DNA of 64,000 nt, taken from assembly GCA_021292165.1 (NCBI GenBank), contig CM037876.1, positions 206,978,200-207,042,199 of the forward strand, written 5' to 3'. This document shows positions 36,793 to 50,300 of the stretch, piece by piece; within the stretch, counting starts at the first letter, position 1; each line of letters opens with the position of its first letter. The DNA is from Shinisaurus crocodilurus (lineage: Eukaryota > Chordata > Lepidosauria > Squamata > Shinisauridae). A model generated the notes under the pieces. That model did not search any database and was not told where the DNA came from. It saw only the letters and a program-made list of their open reading frames with translations. Both the position numbers and the translations under genes were made by a program.

Positions 36793-39700
36793 TGTTTCAG
36801 GGCTAGGTGAACTTCTCCGAGTTTGAGCCAACTGATGCTGTGTCCCTTCTCAGAGTCCACACAGTGACTTTGGATGATGATTATTGTAATGTGTGCCCCA
36901 ACGCTCTAGGCTGGCATCTGTGATCAGCATAATCTTCTGAGACTTGTGGAATGATGTCTAGACAAGATATCATCATACCTAAAAGGTGAGCTAGTTCCAT
37001 CAGGTCTGTGGTTCTTCTGCAGCTGAGTTGTTCTGCCTCTGTTCTATGACATCTGCTATAAAGGCGAAATATTTTGGAAAGTTTTTAGTCCTCTGTAGAG
37101 GAATGTTTGGTTCAGATCTTTATTATTTATAACATCTTCAACCCATAGGATTGAGGTGCTAGCAAAATAAGAGGAGACAGCAGAGGTGTGTAGGGCAAGG
37201 GCTCATGCATCGTGGGTTTTCTTTAGAGCAATGTCAGATCTTCATTCACTCTGGACCTTAAGGGGTGCTTCCCCATCTTTTGGCATAATGGCCCCTGAGA
37301 TTACTGCCACGGGAGCATCTACGAGGGGGTGTATTAAGCTCTTCCATAATATCCTGCGGCAGGAGCAGTACTTGTTTTTGGTTTCTTTTGCCTTGGAGGG
37401 GAAAGGTCCATTCTTCCTTCAATACTTTTTTGAAAGAATTCGGGAAGGGGACCTCTCTGGTGGCTGGCTTGGACTTGGGAAACATAGCCAGACCTCGTGA
37501 GATTGGCTGTTTTGTTTCTGGTTCTGCCGAGTTAATGGCTAAAGTGGCAAATGTCTTAGAGAATAAGGGCAGAAAATCCTCTTTATTAAAAAAAATCTCT
37601 CTTTAGAGACATCCTCTTATTGATTTCATATCCCATCCCATCCCACCTCTTCCCTGTCCAAATCATCCATCCCATGAGTGGGGGGGGGGCAGAGAGGAGT
37701 CGCTATCCTGAGGCGGCTGGAAATAAGGATTAGGAGCTCTGGGAGTGGCACTCTTGGCAGCAGAGTCGGGATGGGATGAGATCTCTCGAGAGTCTGCAGA
37801 GGAATGCTGGCTGAGAGTGGAAGTAGGCTGCGTGTTTGGCTGGAGAGAGCCAGGCGGCTTAGCTGTATTCTTGGATCTTGTGGGGGGAGGAGGAGGAATC
37901 AGAAGGGCACAGTTCATGGGTGCGTTTAGCAAGGTGAGTTGGCTTTGGAGCCTGTTTGTCTAGAAGATCTGTGGCTTACGCTGGCTCAGCTTGTCTGAGT
38001 GTGGAAAGCTAAGCAGGGTCAGGCCTGGTTATTACTTGGATGGGAGACCCCTCCTCTAGTTTCCTGCATTGAGCAGGGGGTTGGACTCGATAGCCTTGTA
38101 GGCCCCCTCCAACTCTGTGATCTATGAAATCTTTAAGATGGTTGGTTAATTGGTCCAAGACAGCTTTTGTAAGCTCAGAGAGGACTGACTTATCCATTTG
38201 AGCGATATTACTGATGGGGATGGGGGGCACAGACTCACTGGGCTCCATTTGTCTGGGTAGTACAGCGGGAGGAGTGGATTCGTCCTCGCTACTGAAACTG
38301 AAACTAGCATTCAAAATGGCCACCTGTTGCGTTTGGTGAGAATCCGCCAGGGGTGAGGGGGGAGTCGGAGATGCACCCTTCCCTTTGCCAAGGTGCTGGT
38401 CCTTCATGCTGGTGGCCTCCTGATCCTTTAGTCTTCCAACCTGAATCTAGGTTTCTGAAGGGCTCCGCATAAGTTTGGGTGAAGGTGGCATGGTCCAAGA
38501 ACACAGATGCCCCAACTCCATTAGCCACAACTGCTTCCCTCAAGCTCGGGCTGTTGCTGCATGTAACGATGTCCACAAGACCAAGCAGTCAGTCAGAGCC
38601 AGCAGGCTGAGTCTTGCTAGGCTTCACCCCCTGCGGGCATCTGGCAGAATCAAGCTCCGATATGGGGCCAACATCGTGGGCCCACTTAGCTTTCAGTGGG
38701 TTTCTAGGAAGCCAGGAGGAGACTCTGTTTGCTTTCTTTTCAGCTTTCTTTCCCGAAGGAGCCATAAGGAAGATAAGGTATAGCAAAACAAACAGCATAG
38801 AATCTGAAGAAAGGAGAGCTCAGAAATGAAAGTAACTCATGGGAGAAGAAATGAGTTGAAGAGATAAAGGGTCTAATGAGGTAAATAGTATAAACAAAAT
38901 TGTTGAAAAGGACGGAGTTGCAGAAAATTGCAGTAGATAGGAGAGAAGCTCTATCCTGGGCAAAAAGCAGGGACAAACTGGCAGACTACACAAAAATCTG
39001 TCCCACGGTCCCAGCTTTTTCTGGCAACAGAAGGAGTTAACCCATTGCAGGGATGCCTTCTTCACATCAACCAAGAGAATGTAGAGGTCCTTTCCGGGGA
39101 GGCAGATGACAGGCAACACACAGGAGGCCATTGTCTCCTATGCATGTTTCCTAGCCTGGGTTTTTGCTTCAGGCCAGAGCAAGACAGAGTATGTGTGCAT
39201 GTACACACACATGCATGCACACAAGCAAAAATGGCACAAGAACATGCATCCTCATGCACAAGCAAAAATGCCACAGTTACTTTTTCGGTGATGTACTGGC
39301 AAAAAAGAGAGAGCTTAGGAAGGTTTCATGCTCCTCCCAAGTTGTGGAATGCTTAAAAGGAGAGAGAGGGAGGCCAGGCTGCCAATTAAATAAGAGTTCC
39401 ACATGCGAGCTTCCTACACTTCTTTTCTCTCTCAAGTTCTACTAGGAGCATTCACTAACTGCTCCTCCATCCCAAGTATCTCACAGGGCTTTCAGCTTCA
39501 AGTTGGCCTTGACCCTGATGAGGCAACGTGGCAGCACTTTGGTGTCATGATGCATAGGCAACCCTGCGATTTTCTCAACCAGCAGACTTAAAAGCCGCCG
39601 CACTGCCAAATACAGCAGTGAACACTTTGGCCTGAGCAGGATGGGTTTTACTGCGGTCAGATGGACGGGCAGAGACAGACCCTTCCATCCCTAGCACAGT

Positions 39701-41354
39701 AAGCCCCAGGTTAAATCAGCCAGGGAGTGGCGCTGCAACAGCATGATGGAGGAGCAGCAGCAGCAGACCACCACGGTTTGAAGCTGGCTTGTTTCAGTAA
39801 ACCATAGTTAAGTCTAAACACAGTTTGCCTGGGTTCAGACATAATGGTAGACTGCCATTCGTTTTTGTCACTCATTTGTCAAAACTAGAAGCAAAAGCTC
39901 CAGTTATGCCGGAGGAGGAAGGGGAAGGGAGGAGCAGGCAAGGCTGAGGCTCGTTCAGTGTAACACTGAACCATACTTTAGTGTTACAGCTGACTGAGGC
40001 CTATGCCTAGTATTTTCAATCCTCCAGGTAAGCACATAGAGGTATCCCCAATTGCAGTTAATTGCACAGGACTGTAGCCAGGGATATGTTTCAGACTGGC
40101 ATAGAGTTATTTGCCCTTGTATATTAAGTTCTCTCTGCTAATGTGAATTTTGCACTTTAAAAATCCACCTGGCTGAGACAGCGAGGCTCCCTCCATCAGC
40201 CTGGTTTGGATTAATGGCCCTTTGTCTCCTCCTTTCCTAGAATTGTCTCCTGCAGTGTCCACATAAACTTCTCATGGTGACCCACGACAACTGTTTCCTG
40301 AGTAACTTAAGCCACTTTAGGATCAATAATGGTACTGACATGGCCCAAGGCCTCAACCCCCACCCCCATAAAAAAGGTAGGTTCGAAGACTTGGAGGACA
40401 CAGAAGATGGGATTCCTGAACCACCATCGGAAGTAGTCAGCGAAGAGGGCATTTCACAAGAGCGGCTGCTATTCAATACCCTGACTTTTCCCAATTGATT
40501 CACTTTCTCTTTCCTCCCTAATGTGTAATCTTTACCTTTAGATTGTAAGCCTGTGGGGGCAAGGTCTGTGCAATTCTGATGTTTTCATCACACCTAGTAA
40601 TTGTAGGTACTTTATAAATGCAAACAAGTGGGACCTGCAACAAAATAGTGCAGCGTGGAGTGCTCTTGTTCCAGTCAGCCAGCCATACCCCCTTCCATGA
40701 TACTCCACTCCATTACCCCTCCAACCTGGTTTTCCAACCCCAGCCCAAAAAAACAGTCAGTCAACATTCCATGGCCACTGAGCATGCTCAATCTGCACTG
40801 GGCTCTTTTGGCTCTCTCCACCCACCCACCTTAGGACTTTCCCCTAAAGTTTTTTGTGCTTCTGCAAACCTTGTGGTTCTTCCAAGCCTGGTGATACCTC
40901 TCTCGTGTATGTGGATGGTGTTGCTTTGGTTACATAAGCACCAGTATCCATGCCTGAACATTGGAAATAGAGGGAATTGTAATAAATGTTAAAATCTACA
41001 TCATCAGGTAAAAGGTCACCTACAGGAATGGGCAGTCAGGACTCACGAGCTAGAAATACTATATAAAATTAAGCAACAGGTCTCCTCTATACGTTCATGG
41101 CAATTCTAAGTCAGGATTTGAAGTCACCCCCATGCTGCCTACAACTACTACTACCAAAAACAAGAGAGGCAAGAGACTGGAAATCAGACTATTCATACTG
41201 TACCTGTAGGAAGTGATCCGCATTTCATATCTGTGGTGGCATTGCAGTGATGTACAGTCATCTGCCCTTCAGGACACCTAGATATATATTTTTTAAAAAA
41301 TGACAGGTTGTCCAATCAATGGGCATTAGGGATTTTATTATACCTAGCAGTATA

Positions 41355-41389
<35 letters not shown>

Positions 41390-44300
41390 AATGTGTGCCC
41401 TCTGAAGAAGTAAAGCAAACATCTATCACTTCAGACAGATGGTGGAAGCCTCTTAGAAATGAATGGGAATTGTGTACAAAAATGAATTTGCCACTAAACG
41501 TTCTTCTGTGTTTTCCTCCAAATTTTTATGGCAAATATTTTCTAGATGGGTGGATATTTGACATCTAATAGTTTTACAGTAACAATCAACTTGAAAGTAT
41601 TTGACAGCTGACGTGAAGGAGCATTTTGTAAACTCTGCAGTAATAATGATATTTTTTTTAAACTGTAGAATTTTTTAAATTATCAGATTCCAGTTCTAAA
41701 ACCTGAATAACAAGTTATGGGGTCAAACTGAGACATTTTGAATTTTTCTAAAATTTAATTTCAGCTTTAATGACAATGGCCCAGTTCGCATGACATGCTG
41801 GGCTCACTGTTACTTAACCCACCATGAGCCATAACGCATGCTAGGTGCCATTTTGAATATGGAACCCCCAATGGGGTTGTGCTGTGTCATGCGAACCCAG
41901 CCATCAGGGTTATGTGAGGGTTAAACAACCCTCACATAACCCTTGGTTTGTTTAACCCTCAGATAACCCAATGGCTGTGTTTGCACAACACGGTGCAACG
42001 CATATTCAAAATCATGCCTGGCACGCACTGCAGCTCATTGTGGGTTACATAACCCATGGTGAGCCTAGCATGTCATGCAAACTGGGTCAATGTATTGGGG
42101 CTCTTCCACAACATAGGAAACAAACAGGAGTTACATATGAAGAAATGCCTGTGCTTTGCACACAGAACAACTAATGATCAATAATCATGCTTTGCCCATC
42201 TGAAATTGAAGTGGACAAACCTCATCTATACGAAAGTGAAGCGTTTCTTAAATTCATTATTTCTACATAGAGTATTAAAATTGGATTGTTTTACCTTTAA
42301 GTTATTTTTCTTAAATTAATATTCTAAATTTCACTTCTCAAAAATAGAATTAAAGCTGAATACAGGTTTAAATTAAAGCTGAATACAGGCATGTTGAACA
42401 TACACTTATAATATTTGATAACTGAATCAATGGTTCTCTGTCAAACACATTTGCCCAGTTCAGACGTGAAACCACTGTTTTCTGCTACAAAAACGAGCCC
42501 TGGAGAACCTTAGTCTCATGCATTCATTCATTCGTATAGTGGGAAATCATGCTTCCTGTTACATCTGAAGCAGGCTGTTGACATAAAGGCTGCTTTTCTA
42601 TGTAACTAAAAAGGCAAGAATCTTGGGAGGAATCTTGTTGAGATCATGTATTATAAATATGGCACAACAGACCATATATTAGATTACTGTTATCGGCTTG
42701 ATATTGGTGGCCAGAGATTGGCAGGTCACTGGGAGCCAGCCCCTTGTTTCATGAGATGCCATCCTATATATCACAGGGATTATTATCCACTGTGTGCCCA
42801 CCCAGATGTTCTTGGATAAGACTATTTTTTTATTATTATTATCTTCAATACTTGGACCTTCCTCAGTTCTCAAGTTATGAACACTGAATCTCTATAAGCA
42901 AACAAGTACATCTCCTTTTCATTTCATAAAAAGAAAACTGATCTGCCCAGTTTCCCACCAGCCCTCGTTTCTGGAATGTTCTGGACTCTTCATTGCCACT
43001 AAAAGGTACACATATGAAGTCACACAGGCAGCGGCAAGGAGCAAACATTTTGCACTGTTAGCTACTAGGGGTGGGGTGGGATTAGAGAAGGCAGGAGAGT
43101 GTTGCAACACTAAAGAATGAGCAGAAGTGAAACAGAAACACTGGAAAGATGTGTATCATCCTACGTAGCACGAATGCCCTGTCGAGTATGTCTTAATCAT
43201 TCGGTTAAACAATCCGTATGCCTCATTGCTTAGGAAACATAAGTACCAAAAGGGAATGAGACTTATATCAATTATTTTAAGTTGGGCCTTTTTATTCTTG
43301 GTGATTTATGTCATGATACATCACCTTGACTCACATGCATCCATCTACCCAAAAGTATTCTTGCATATTTGCACAACCCAAGCCTATCATTAAAGACAAC
43401 AACATAAGCCCATTGATGTACATACTTTTGCTTGCACTTGACACATTCCTCACAGCCTGGAGGACAGTAATACCCATGGTTACACTGACACTCAGTGTTG
43501 CTCTTCACAGTGCAGGGCCTCACCATTCTGAACCCTAAAAAAGAAATTTTGCAAGGATTTTCTAACGTCATCATTGCCAGTTTTCTCCGCCGCCACTGCC
43601 GCTGTCCCCCCCTCCCCCTACAACAGATAATCCCTGAGAGAATGTGGTCCTGGACAGAGAAAAGGTTCCCCATCCTAGGTTTAAGTAGACAGGTAGGTCC
43701 CTTTGTAGAATGTTAGAGAAACACAACATAACGTAATTCAGGGGCAGGTAATGTGGTCCCCACAGGCACCCCCGGACACTGCTTTTGGTGCCAGTCAAGG
43801 TGTCCCACCCCTCCCATCTTTTTTTTAACTTAAAAACACCCCCCCAAAAAAAACTGATGTTCTTACTGGCAGCTGGGATTGCTTAAAAGTAAAGTGAGGG
43901 CCTCCACCTGCTGTCATCTTCATTTCCCATCATCACAGAAGGGGCTGAGAGACATTGACTGGGTTCATCCAACCGTGAAAACAACGGCCATCGTTCGTGG
44001 TTTTTCATCGTTCATGGTTTTCACGGTCGTATGAACCCAGTTGTGTTAATTTACCATGATAAATTTTGCACAACAAAACCACAATAGCAAACAACTATAT
44101 GATCTATGGTTTTCTTATCGTATCTTGGTTTTTCTGACCATGTGAACCCGGGATATCATTTCTATCGTGGTTTTCAACCAAAAACCATAGAGCCCTATGG
44201 CCAGAGGGGAGAATCCCAGTCTTCTCTATCTCACCACTCTATTCTCCAAACTCTGCCTAGCAACACATTCGTGGAGGGCTCCCTCTTCCCTCACTTTAAC

Positions 44301-47300
44301 TGGCTGTCATAAAGTAACTGCTTTAAGGTGCCACATCATATTTTGCCTGCTAGAAATAAGAGTAGCTTTGCTGGAAAAAGATTCAATTCAGATTACAGGC
44401 TTCTTAGTTACAAGTCCCCATTGAGAATCAAGTGCCTGCTTTCTTTCAATCTGTACTGTGAACATTCAATAAAGATCTTTTAAATAAAAGGAAAAGGTGT
44501 GATTATTTTTCATTTGGCGGGGGGGGGGAGAACGCTTGGCTGGGGGGAGAACGCTTGGCTGGGGATTCACCAAGGAATGGGGTAAGAGAGAGAGAGGGAG
44601 GGAGGGAGGGAGGTAGTGTGGCACAGGCAACGGGGTGTGTTGGTCTGTGTCTGCTGAAGAGGAGCAGAAGAGCATTTGCAGCCAGCGTGATGCGGCCATG
44701 GCTTGCTGAGATGACGGGGTGTGTGGGCTCCTTTAAGTTCATATCGTGCCGCTTCAGTTGGAGGCAAGCACAGGGTTAAACCTCGCTGTGCAAGGAGGGA
44801 GAGGGACGGCATGGCATGCCAGATAAATAGCGTAGCAGTTGCAGGCATTGCAGGGAAGTGGGGGACCCTGGGACAGAGAATTTATTTATTTATTATATTT
44901 ATCAATCGCCCATCTGGCCGGTCACCCGGCCACCCTGGGCGATGTACAATTAAAATACAGCAAAGCAACACAATAAAATATAATAATTAAAACAATATAA
45001 AAAATTCTCATTAAAAACCTAACCCACCCCATATTCCCGCCTGAACAGCCATGTTTTTAATGCACGGCGGAAGCTCATCACGGAGGGGGCATGGCGAAGG
45101 TCACTAGGGAGGGAGTTCCATAATGTGGGGGCCGCCACAGAGAAGGCCCTCTTCCTAGTCCCCACCAGCCTGGCTGCTCTGGCTGATGGGATAAGGAGAA
45201 GGCCGTCCGTGGCAGACCTTGTTGAGCGGCCTACTTGATGTTGCTGGAGGCGCTCCTTGAGATAAGCTGGGCCGGAGCCGTGTAGGGTTTTAAAGGTCAA
45301 AACCAACACCTTGAATTCGGCTCGGCAAGCAACTGGTAGCCAGTGCAACTCATTAAGCATTGGCGTGATGTGATCACGCCGGCGGCTGCCCTTAATCAGG
45401 CGAGCCGCTGCGTTCTGTACCAGCTGAAGCTTCCGGACCGTCTTCAAGGGTAACCCCACGTAGAGCGCATTACAGTAGTCTAGGCGAGAGGAGACCAAGG
45501 CATGAACCACTGATGGGAGCAGGTGATTAGGAAGGTAGGGGCACGCAATGGAGACTGTGATACCTGACGTGAGCGGGAGGACCCACAGGGCGCTTATGAA
45601 AACAATGCTGGCATAGAGAAAGACCATGAAGGGGGGGTGGGGGGAGCAGGCATGATCGTATGAATGGGGGATTACGGTTTTTTCGGGGCTATCGTAGAAA
45701 ACACAAACAATCTCCTTGAAGTGTCATGTGAACCCTCTCATAGGAAATGAAGATGGTGGGCGGCCATCTGTACTTCCAAAGAAGAAAAAGGGACTCCTAT
45801 CGCTGCTGTCTGGCAAGCTGGGGGGAAGCTACAGAAAGCAGCAGGGGGCTAGGGATAGTGGAGGGGGGGCTAGAATGGGCAGCGGCAAGCCAGCAGGTGC
45901 GGAGGGTATCAGAGAGCCAGCAGGAATCCGGGGGGGGGGGGGGGAGCAGCAGAAGAGCCAATTGGGAACAACCTGGGGATTTGGGGAGGGTTGTGAGCTT
46001 GTATGGGGGCTGCATGTGTGAGAGGGAGAGGGAGAGAAAGGGTTTGGGGTGATCCAAAGGGAAGGGATTTTGGAGCGGTCCTGAAAGAGAGGGGTTGTGT
46101 TTTTTCTTGTGCTTGCAGTGAGGCAAAGGGAGGAGTGTGTGTGTGTGCGTGTGTGTGTGTGCATTCATGCATAATGGATACATGGGATGCTTACTGGCAT
46201 GTGTGTGTGCACGCATGCATGCAGGGTATGCATGGTTGGGACCCTGCATGGTTGAGTCAAGGGTATGCATGGTTGGTTCCCTGCAGAGAGCCCCCACCCT
46301 AGCAAGGGGCTCACTGGCAAGAGCCCCCTGGAATTGCTCCTCTTCTTCGCCATTGCAACCTACTTGTTCACCTGCCTCCCGCTCTGGTCCGCACAACGGC
46401 GGTGAGGAGGAGGAGGAGCAGCAGGAGATGCCACGGCCTACTTGCTCACCGGCTCTGTCTGCCAAGCAAGCAAGTGGTAGCAGTGGTGAGAAAGAGGATG
46501 AGGAGCAAGAGCAGCGGGTGACCATGGTGGTGAGAAGGTGGACTCACTGAGGGAGGGGGCCCATGGAGGGTGTCTTGTCCAAGGGCCCTCAATAACCTGG
46601 AACCAGCAGAGTGTGCGTGTGTGTATGTGTAGAGCGAGAGGGAAGGGGAGAGAGTGCATGCATGCATGTGTGTGTATGGACGACGAGCGGGATGAGAGAG
46701 GGTGTATTAATGGTGATCTGGAGTGAGAAAAAAGAAGAGGGAAATGAGTTGCTTGGTAGAGAGACGAGGAAAGAAAGAAAAAGTTTGCCTTCTGTGAAAT
46801 AGGTTTCTGTGCAGAAAACTGTGGTTTGAAAGGAGTTCTTTAGTGTGCTAGGGCTCAGATCCCACCTCTGCCTTATATTCAGTCTTTTGGACAGGTTACT
46901 TGTCCTTTGTGACTAGCCATGCCTCCCGTAGCAGCCATTCTGTGATGGTGCCCAGGACAGTCTCTCAAATTTTCAAATATGCCTGTGAGTCCGAAAAGAT
47001 TAGGGATGCCTGACATAATTAATCAGGAGAAAACAATTAAGCTTTTAAAAAAACCTAAAACCAGACAGCAGCACTTTTAAGGATTGGTCCCAAATCCATA
47101 CTGTACCAGATTTGCATTCGCTGCAAATTAAGCATTGTTCAAGACTATTTTCATGTCCAGTGTAGTCCTCTCCTTCTGTGCAGCGCTTGCAAGTTCCCAA
47201 AGTATGTGGAAAGTTGCAGTGTTCCTCAACATGGGTACCTGTCATATAGGAAACCCCACAGGTTAAAGTTCGAGTGCTCTAATTCAAATGTTATTAGGAT

Positions 47301-50300
47301 GTGTGCATCTCCTTTTAACTACCATGTGACTCTTATGACCTGCCTTAAGGCTACATTTTGCAGGAGGTGTCAACCCATGAAGAACTTCTGCAGCCCAGAC
47401 CGACACATGAAAGAGGGTCCCATGGCATCCAATAGGATTTACTCCCCAAGTAGCATGCACAGATTGGCTGCAATCCTATGCACATTTACTAGAAAGTAAA
47501 TTCCACAGAACTCAGTAGGACTTCTGAATAAACATGAATAGGAGCAGGATACTGGTGTTTAAATCTTGTACTGTTGAGGGGGCACAGCTAAGTGGCAGAG
47601 CGCATGCTAGCCAAGTAGATTATCTCATATTTGGTTTAGAGAGTGCTGAAAGTTACTATGCACAAGAGTAATTAAAAGACAGTGCTCTGACCACAGACCT
47701 ACAATCTAAAAATGCGACACTGTCTCAATACAAGTAATTTAAAGATGTGATTGTTGTAACTGATCACCACAAATTCTTCTTCTCTCCCCCAATCCCAAAA
47801 TAATGCATCGTCTGTATCAACGTTTGTACAAAAATGCTTATGACAGATTATATCAGCACTGATCACTGAGGGGCAAGGGCAGAGGCACGAGCTCTGTATC
47901 CATACTTCATAAGTAACCCTGGCCAAAGAGTGGTGGTAACTCCATGGCAGAGCAAGTATGTTGCACGCAGAAGGTCCCAGGTTCAACCAGCATCTCCAGT
48001 TAGCGCAGGAAAAACTCCTGCCTGAAACCTTGGAGCGCCATTGCTGCCAGTCAAATGTTGACAATACTGGGCTAGATGGACCAATGGACCGACTTGATAT
48101 AAGGTAGATTCCTATGTTCCTAATGTCTGCTGTTGAAAATACAAGTATTAACAATGTATGCTAAAATAGATTTAGTGAAACATGCTAACCTATTGCTTCT
48201 GCGGTAGACTATATAAGCTTTAACAATAGGTTTACCAGTGGTGGAAGTACTCAGCTGCCGCCACCACCGAGCAGTAACTATGCAGGATGGATACCCTTAG
48301 CAAGGGCATGACAAGGTGTCACTGGAGGTGCTACGCCTGAGCCATGCAAATGTGTGACTGCTCATGGGCCATTGTATTTGTTTGCAGCCCACACTGGATG
48401 CTGCTAGTCAGTCACCCTTGAAAAGCTCATGGGTCGTGATGTGGGCTTTCCAGAAAAAAATGAATTTCTGGGGGGGGGGGGGGGAATTCAATGCAAATTA
48501 GGTTAATTTGCATACGGTCATTTGTACAGGAAAATGTTCAGTTTGCATTAGAAAATGTTCTGATGCCCTAGAGCACAGATGGGAAACTTGTGGCACTCCA
48601 GAAGTTTTGGCTTACAACTCCCATCATCCCTTACCATGCTGGCTTAGAGCGGATTGGCGCCATAGGACAAAACACCCGGAGAGCCACAAGTTGCCTACAC
48701 CCTTTGCATTTAGTAAACAACAAAGCTAAAAACAGTAGCCCGTGTTAATTTTTTGTTCCAATACACCACACATATTTGACCTGAAATATTTGAAGAAAAA
48801 AATTAAAGCACATGATGCAATTTAAATGTTCTATCATATCATTTTTTTTATTAGAACACTTATAAAAATTTAAAGACAATACCATATACTTCCCTTACAT
48901 TGTTTAAATTTAAGAAAATAACAAAGGTACCGAAAACTGCTGACACATTTTAGCAACCCACAGAAACAGGCATGACATGCCGACAACCACTCATCTCTTT
49001 CAACTGAGCTCAACCCTTTTCCACAAAGGTTGTTGGGGCACCTTCAGTTTCACTGTCACTATTTATTAGTTCAATTTCACTCTGAGCCATATGTATTGCA
49101 GTGACAAATACGTATTCACTCACATACTTACTAAGGAAGTGAAAAACATGAATCACAACTTTGAAATTTCTAGGTTTGCCTAATATTGTATTTGCAAGTG
49201 GCATACAGTAATACCTTGGATTGCAAGCATAATTCGTTCCGGAACCGTGCTTGTAATCCAAAACACTCTTATATCAAAGCGAGTCTCTGGCGGGCGTGAG
49301 TGGGGCCGATTTCGGCCCGCTACGCCCGCTCGAGGCGAGCGGTTACATCCTTACACTACTTGTATTGCAAGACGTCGCTTGTTTATCAAGTCAAAATTTA
49401 TTTTAAAAATTTGCTTGTCTTGCAAAACGCTCTCAGACCAAGTTACTTGCAATCCAAGGTATTACTGTACATTCATTTTTACCAATGAACTTAAGCAACA
49501 GAAAATTTTCCATGGAAAAATAAAGCACAGGAAAGTTTTCTGCCCCACATCACCGCTCACTGGCCATAGCTTCGTGCCTTCCTGTACGCTCCCTTACCAC
49601 TGGCACTTAACAATGTTAATCACAAATGCAACAGCACTAGGACGTAATGCAGACATGTAAAACAATCACTTGTTTCATCACCTGAGGCAAGTATGAATAA
49701 TTTCCAAGCTACTAGGCAGGGACGCTTTTTGGAAATAGGAACAGAATTGCTTCTTTTGCCTGAAACTGTATTTGTAGACTGCAGACTAGTCACATTTGCA
49801 TGGGATGGTAACATTTGTAAAATGGTTTGTAAGACTGACATAGCTTGAAACAGAGTACAGGCAGTCCCCGGATTACGAACGTCCCGACTTACGGACAACT
49901 CATACTTAAGAACGGACCGCCATATATGTAAAAATCTGAGTTAAATACAATGGTTTGTACTTACGAACGCACGCACTATACTTTGCAACATTTTGAAAAC
50001 ATTGTGCAGCTTCTATTCTGACTTACATACACATTCGACTTAAAAGACAGATTTACGAACGGATCTCGTTCATAACCCGGGGACTGCCTCTATAGACAAG
50101 CTGAAGTAAACACTTTCACAGTTGTCCCAAGAGAAAATCAGAAACGTGTTTAAAGTAGAGTCAGAAAATTTCAAAAGGGTCTTAAAGTTAGGCCTTGGAA
50201 TTTAATGTAGTTCATAATAATCATGATAGGGGTATTTAGGTTTAAACTAACACAAATGGATTTTTGAACCAGTGTAGTGTCGTGGTTAGAGTGACTAATT

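Larger units (their letters stand above)
35010..39068 (-). mobile_element. DIRS-type (tyrosine recombinase) retrotransposon, defective
   Basis: On the minus strand: gag-like remnants (38.8-37.2 kb, LAP2alpha-like), RNase H remnants (36.9-36.4 kb) and a tyrosine recombinase frame (35287-35820). The outer ends are inverted: 35050-35100 carries GAAGGCATCTCTACAATGGG, and 39000-39065 carries its complement around CCCATTGCAGGGATGCCTTC. A third copy of this motif at 35234-35267 resembles the internal complementary region of DIRS elements. Most of the reverse transcriptase is missing and the frames are broken. It lies antisense to nothing and parallel to the host gene, in receptor intron 5. Confidence 0.85.
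34849..41203 (-). other. Death-receptor intron 5
   Basis: 6.4 kb, two-thirds of it the DIRS element. Bases 39069-40640 hold nothing recognised apart from CA-type runs near 39200. An unassigned repeat is at 40640-40945. Confidence 0.7.

Noticed and set aside
41345..41390. CRISPR-like or satellite array
   Set aside because: A plain tetranucleotide microsatellite. No spacer-repeat structure anywhere in the window.
45716..46560. Open frames of up to 242 codons
   Set aside because: Composed of G runs, GT and GA tracts and His-Thr repeats. No domain or splice logic, and open on both strands at once.
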